The notes under the pieces are model-generated. The model did no database searches and was not told the DNA's origin. It saw nothing but the letters and a program-made list of their open reading frames with translations. 10,094 bases of DNA from Verrucomicrobiales bacterium (GTDB lineage: Bacteria > Verrucomicrobiota > Verrucomicrobiia > Verrucomicrobiales > DEV007). The stretch spans positions 1 to 10,094 of the forward strand of contig JACETS010000086.1 of the NCBI GenBank assembly GCA_013911195.1, in the 5' to 3' direction. The stretch's first letter is position 1; each line of letters begins with the position of its first letter. Both the position numbers and the translations under genes were made by a program. This document shows positions 7,694-10,094 of the stretch, one piece after another.

Positions 7694-8116
7694 ATGATCG
7701 ATACAACTATTCATTCGGAATCAGAGATGATAGAGTTTGGTAAGAAAATTGGATCAGAAGCCAAGCCGGGGGATGTTTTTGGTTTAATTGGAGACTTAGG
7801 CGCTGGTAAGACTCATTTTACTAAAGGTTTTGTTCTTGGAAATGATTGTGATAAACCAGTGACTAGTCCTACTTTCTCATTAATTCATGAATATGAAGGT
7901 GGGTCTTCCTATATTTATCACTTTGATTTATATCGTTTGGAAAATACCTCCGAGCTCTTGGAGATAGGATGGGAGGATTATTTAGATATGGATGGAATCT
8001 GTATCGTTGAATGGGCTGATAAATTCCCTGAATTAATGCCAGAAAATATAAAGTGGTTAAAGATTAAATTGTTAGATGACGAAAAGAGATTAATCACAGA
8101 AGTAATCGAACCATGA
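7694..8116 (+). CDS. tsaE: tRNA t6A37 biosynthesis ATPase TsaE
   Basis: TsaE is the small ATPase that drives the TsaB-TsaD complex in transferring threonylcarbamoyl to A37 of tRNAs reading ANN codons. Using the ATG at 7694 the protein has 140 residues, a normal length. It has the Walker A loop GDLGAGKTHF (33-42), the switch-type TSPTFSLIHEY (57-67), YHFDLYRLE (75-83), GWEDYL (92-97) and the Walker B-like VEWAD (105-109). A TTG three bases upstream (7691) is the alternative start; ATG is preferred and no Shine-Dalgarno sequence decides it. It follows thiL closely, and its TGA stop overlaps the tsaB start as ATGA, so the two are probably translated together. tsaC and tsaD are not in the window and must be elsewhere. 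Confidence 0.96.
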   Translation: MIDTTIHSESEMIEFGKKIGSEAKPGDVFGLIGDLGAGKTHFTKGFVLGNDCDKPVTSPTFSLIHEYEGGSSYIYHFDLYRLENTSELLEIGWEDYLDMDGICIVEWADKFPELMPENIKWLKIKLLDDEKRLITEVIEP

Positions 8117-8769
8117 ATAACGTGCTGTCCATAGATACATCGACTCAATTAGGGCAAATTGCTCTATTATCAGATGGCAACTTAGTATATGAACAGGCCT
8201 TTACTTCTGAGCGATCTCATAATTCTCAGATATTTTCTCCATTAGAAAAAGCTCTCAATTTATGTGATGGAAAAGTTTCTCTTATAGTCGTTGGAACAGG
8301 GCCAGGATCCTATACAGGAGTAAGAATTGGAATTGCCGCCGGAATTGGTATCTCAATGGTCAAAGAAATTAACATTATTGGCATCCCATCTATATGTGCT
8401 GCGGAACTTGGAGATGATATTACCGAATATCTGTTTCTTGGGGATGCTCGCAGGGGAGAAAAATATTTTGTTACGGTCCAAAACCATCAACTACAATCTG
8501 ATCCCAAGTTCGTGAAATCTGACGACAATATTGTTGATATGATTTCCATCAGTAAAAAACCAATCATTTCCTTTGAGGATAACATTCACCCAGAAGCAAT
8601 TAAAACAAAACCTAGCGCAATTAAACTTGCACATTTGGCTAATCAAATGACTAATAATGAAATCAATGAGCTGAGTAAGAGTAGTCCCGTTCCACTCTAT
8701 TTACGCAGTCCATTCATTACAAAGCCCAAAAAAATCGGTAAGACGGGCCCAAAAGCAGAACTCAATTAA
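8113..8769 (+). CDS. tsaB: tRNA t6A37 biosynthesis protein TsaB
   Basis: TsaB (YeaZ) is the ASKHA-fold partner of TsaD in threonylcarbamoyl-adenosine formation; it lacks enzyme activity itself but holds the complex together. The 218-residue protein shows LSIDTSTQLGQIAL (5-18), the GTGPGSYTGVRIG motif typical of TsaB (61-73), GDARRGEKYF (110-119) and the C-terminal PVPLYLRSPF (202-211) common in this family. Length is in the normal range. Its ATG overlaps the TGA of tsaE in an ATGA 4-base overlap, so it is probably translationally coupled. In many bacteria rimI or tsaD follows; here a 64-base gap leads to an MBOAT gene instead. Identification is sure. Confidence 0.94.
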   Translation: MNNVLSIDTSTQLGQIALLSDGNLVYEQAFTSERSHNSQIFSPLEKALNLCDGKVSLIVVGTGPGSYTGVRIGIAAGIGISMVKEINIIGIPSICAAELGDDITEYLFLGDARRGEKYFVTVQNHQLQSDPKFVKSDDNIVDMISISKKPIISFEDNIHPEAIKTKPSAIKLAHLANQMTNNEINELSKSSPVPLYLRSPFITKPKKIGKTGPKAELN

Positions 8770-8797
8770 TTTTTCTATTTCAGAAAACCAATCAACG

Positions 8798-8814
8798 TTA
8801 TAAACTGTTTATAA
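8798..8814. promoter_or_regulatory. Perfect 17-base palindrome before the MBOAT gene
   Basis: TTATAAAC (8798-8805), one central T, then GTTTATAA (8807-8814) form an exact 8+1+8 palindrome. It lies between tsaB and the MBOAT start (8834), 19 bases before that TTG. A 1-base loop cannot form a good RNA hairpin, so a dimeric-protein operator fits better than a terminator. TATAAA occurs in it at 8799-8804, so it could also overlap a -10 element; no good -35 was found at the correct distance. AT-rich sequence makes chance palindromes more likely. Confidence 0.45.
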
Positions 8815-8833
8815 AGTAAACGGGCAAAAAGAC

Positions 8834-10094
8834 TTGGTATTTAGTTCCCACATCTTCATTTTTTATTTCTTGGCTCTAATACTTGGAGCTTATTACTTTT
8901 CTCCAGAAAGATTAAAGCATCTAGTCCTAACACTAGGAAGTTACTTATTCTACGCGTGGTGGAACCCATGGTTCGTTTTATTAATGATAGCATCCACGGT
9001 CATTGACTTTCTCTGTGGAAAAATAATTTTCAATTCGACTCCAGAAAAACCTCAACGAAAAATTGGTCTACTCATATCAATAGCAGCAAATTTATCAATA
9101 TTAGGGTTTTTTAAGTACGGAAACTTTTTTGCAGAAAACGTTTCGATACTGGCACGTTCAATTGGTCTCGGTGAAATTGCATTACCAGAATTTTTCAATA
9201 AAATCATTCTGCCTATTGGAATCTCCTTCTACACATTCCAATCAATGTCATACACAATTGACATTTATAGAAAAAAAGCGCTACCTGCTGAAAATTTTCT
9301 AACCTTTGCATGCTACGTCTCAATGTTCCCCCAGCTCGTTGCCGGGCCCATTGTCAGATACAGTGACATCGCAAAACAATTAAAAAATCGGATCCATTCT
9401 GCGGGATCATTTATTTATGGATTTACGAGATTTAATTACGGATTCGCAAAAAAAATACTTTTAGCAAATCCTATCGGCGAAATAGCAGACGTTTGTTTTA
9501 GCGCAGGACAATCATCATTAAGTACTCCAGCTGCTTGGATAGGAGTCATCTGTTATGCATTTCAGATTTACTTTGATTTTTCGGCATATTCAGACATGGC
9601 CATTGGCCTCGGTAGAATGTTCGGTTTTACGTTTAGGGAAAATTTTGATTCACCCTATAAATCGGGATCAATAACCGAGTTTTGGAGAAGGTGGCATATT
9701 TCCTTGTCCAGTTTTCTAAAGGATTATCTTTATATTCCCCTGGGAGGCAATAGAAAAGGAACCTCAAGGACGTATATTAATCTTATAATTGTAATGTTTT
9801 TAGGAGGTCTTTGGCACGGTGCTCAATGGACGTTTGTTATATGGGGTTTGATTCATGGAAGCATTCTTGTTATCGAACGAATATCTAGAAGAAGTAAACT
9901 TGGGGAAAAGTTACCAAGGTCGATGAAAGTATTATTAACTTTCATCATCATTCTCATCACCTGGGTATTTTTTAGAGCGGAAAACATCAACATTGCTCTG
10001 AACTATTTATCTAAAATGTTTGGTGTCGGAGAATCGGGGCAATCCGCGGGAATCCTTCTCGGTCAAGTCACAAGGCCAATGGCCTGCTTCATGA
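8834..10094 (+). CDS. MBOAT family O-acyltransferase (AlgI-like), 3' end beyond the window
   Basis: A multi-pass membrane O-acyltransferase like AlgI, which transfers acetyl groups to polysaccharides at the cytoplasmic membrane, often with a DltD/AlgJ-like partner. The open frame runs from TTG at 8834 through the last base with no stop, giving at least 420 residues (partial). The family signatures are present: N-terminal LVFSSHIFIF (the TTG is read as Met), LFYAWWNPWFVLLM (38-51), FKYGNFF (93-99), LPIGISFYTFQSMSYTIDIY (126-145), MFPQLVAGPIVRY (154-166), IYFDFSAYSDMAIGLGRMFG (235-254), FWRRWHISLSSFLKDYLYIP (283-302) with His288, and LGGLWHGAQW (323-332) with the conserved catalytic His328. The start is set by homology to the usual MVFSSxxFLF opening; the in-frame TAA at 8801-8803 and lack of ATG in between leave TTG as the only sensible choice. 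Ribosome binding is not obvious. It is 64 bases after tsaB, probably beginning its own unit. Substrate is unknown. Confidence 0.93.
   Translation, partial: MVFSSHIFIFYFLALILGAYYFSPERLKHLVLTLGSYLFYAWWNPWFVLLMIASTVIDFLCGKIIFNSTPEKPQRKIGLLISIAANLSILGFFKYGNFFAENVSILARSIGLGEIALPEFFNKIILPIGISFYTFQSMSYTIDIYRKKALPAENFLTFACYVSMFPQLVAGPIVRYSDIAKQLKNRIHSAGSFIYGFTRFNYGFAKKILLANPIGEIADVCFSAGQSSLSTPAAWIGVICYAFQIYFDFSAYSDMAIGLGRMFGFTFRENFDSPYKSGSITEFWRRWHISLSSFLKDYLYIPLGGNRKGTSRTYINLIIVMFLGGLWHGAQWTFVIWGLIHGSILVIERISRRSKLGEKLPRSMKVLLTFIIILITWVFFRAENINIALNYLSKMFGVGESGQSAGILLGQVTRPMACFM

Noticed and set aside
8770..8833. Looked for an intrinsic terminator after tsaB.
   Set aside because: No GC-rich stem with a following T-run exists; the palindrome there has a 1-base centre and is better read as a DNA site.

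Overview
The window is an AT-rich bacterial chromosome segment holding ten protein-coding genes, with no RNA genes, insertion sequences, CRISPR arrays or phage signs seen. Two Tat-exported proteins, one of them a DUF1501 (sulfatase-like) protein, point to the PVC superphylum (Planctomycetes-Verrucomicrobia-Lentisphaerae), where DUF1501 genes are abundant. The compact thiL-tsaE-tsaB run and the moderate-to-low GC fit a Verrucomicrobiota member best. This placement is an inference from gene content, not from a marker gene.

Layout. Positions 31-2601 on the minus strand carry a DUF1501 protein and, upstream of it, an alpha/beta hydrolase of the acetyl-xylan-esterase/dienelactone-hydrolase type; both start with twin-arginine signal peptides. 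A 129-bp divergent spacer follows, with a good sigma70-type promoter (TTGGCA-N17-TATAAG) pointing right. From 2731 to the right edge everything is on the plus strand: an unrecognised secreted protein, an N-acetylmuramoyl-L-alanine amidase with a GTG start, a bifunctional NAD(P)HX repair enzyme (nnr), a CPBP-family membrane protease-like protein, thiL, tsaE, tsaB, and a TTG-started MBOAT O-acyltransferase cut off by the window end. The last gene has no stop codon inside the window.

How the genes work together. Spacings in the plus-strand block are small (32, 43, 33, -11, 3-6, -4 and 64 bases) and no intrinsic terminator is visible, so genes 2731-8769 could form one transcription unit. It mixes housekeeping roles: envelope/peptidoglycan maintenance (secreted protein, amidase), metabolite repair (nnr), a membrane CPBP protein, thiamine diphosphate synthesis (thiL) and tRNA t6A37 modification (tsaE, tsaB). 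The MBOAT gene probably begins a separate polysaccharide O-acetylation module; a perfect 17-base palindrome lies just before it.

I did not find a convincing undescribed defence, mobile or regulatory system. The points most worth a second look are the unrecognised secreted protein beside the amidase, the palindrome before the MBOAT gene, an AT-rich 10-bp hairpin over the nnr stop codon, and the pairing of a DUF1501 gene with a hydrolase instead of its usual DUF1549/DUF1553 partner.
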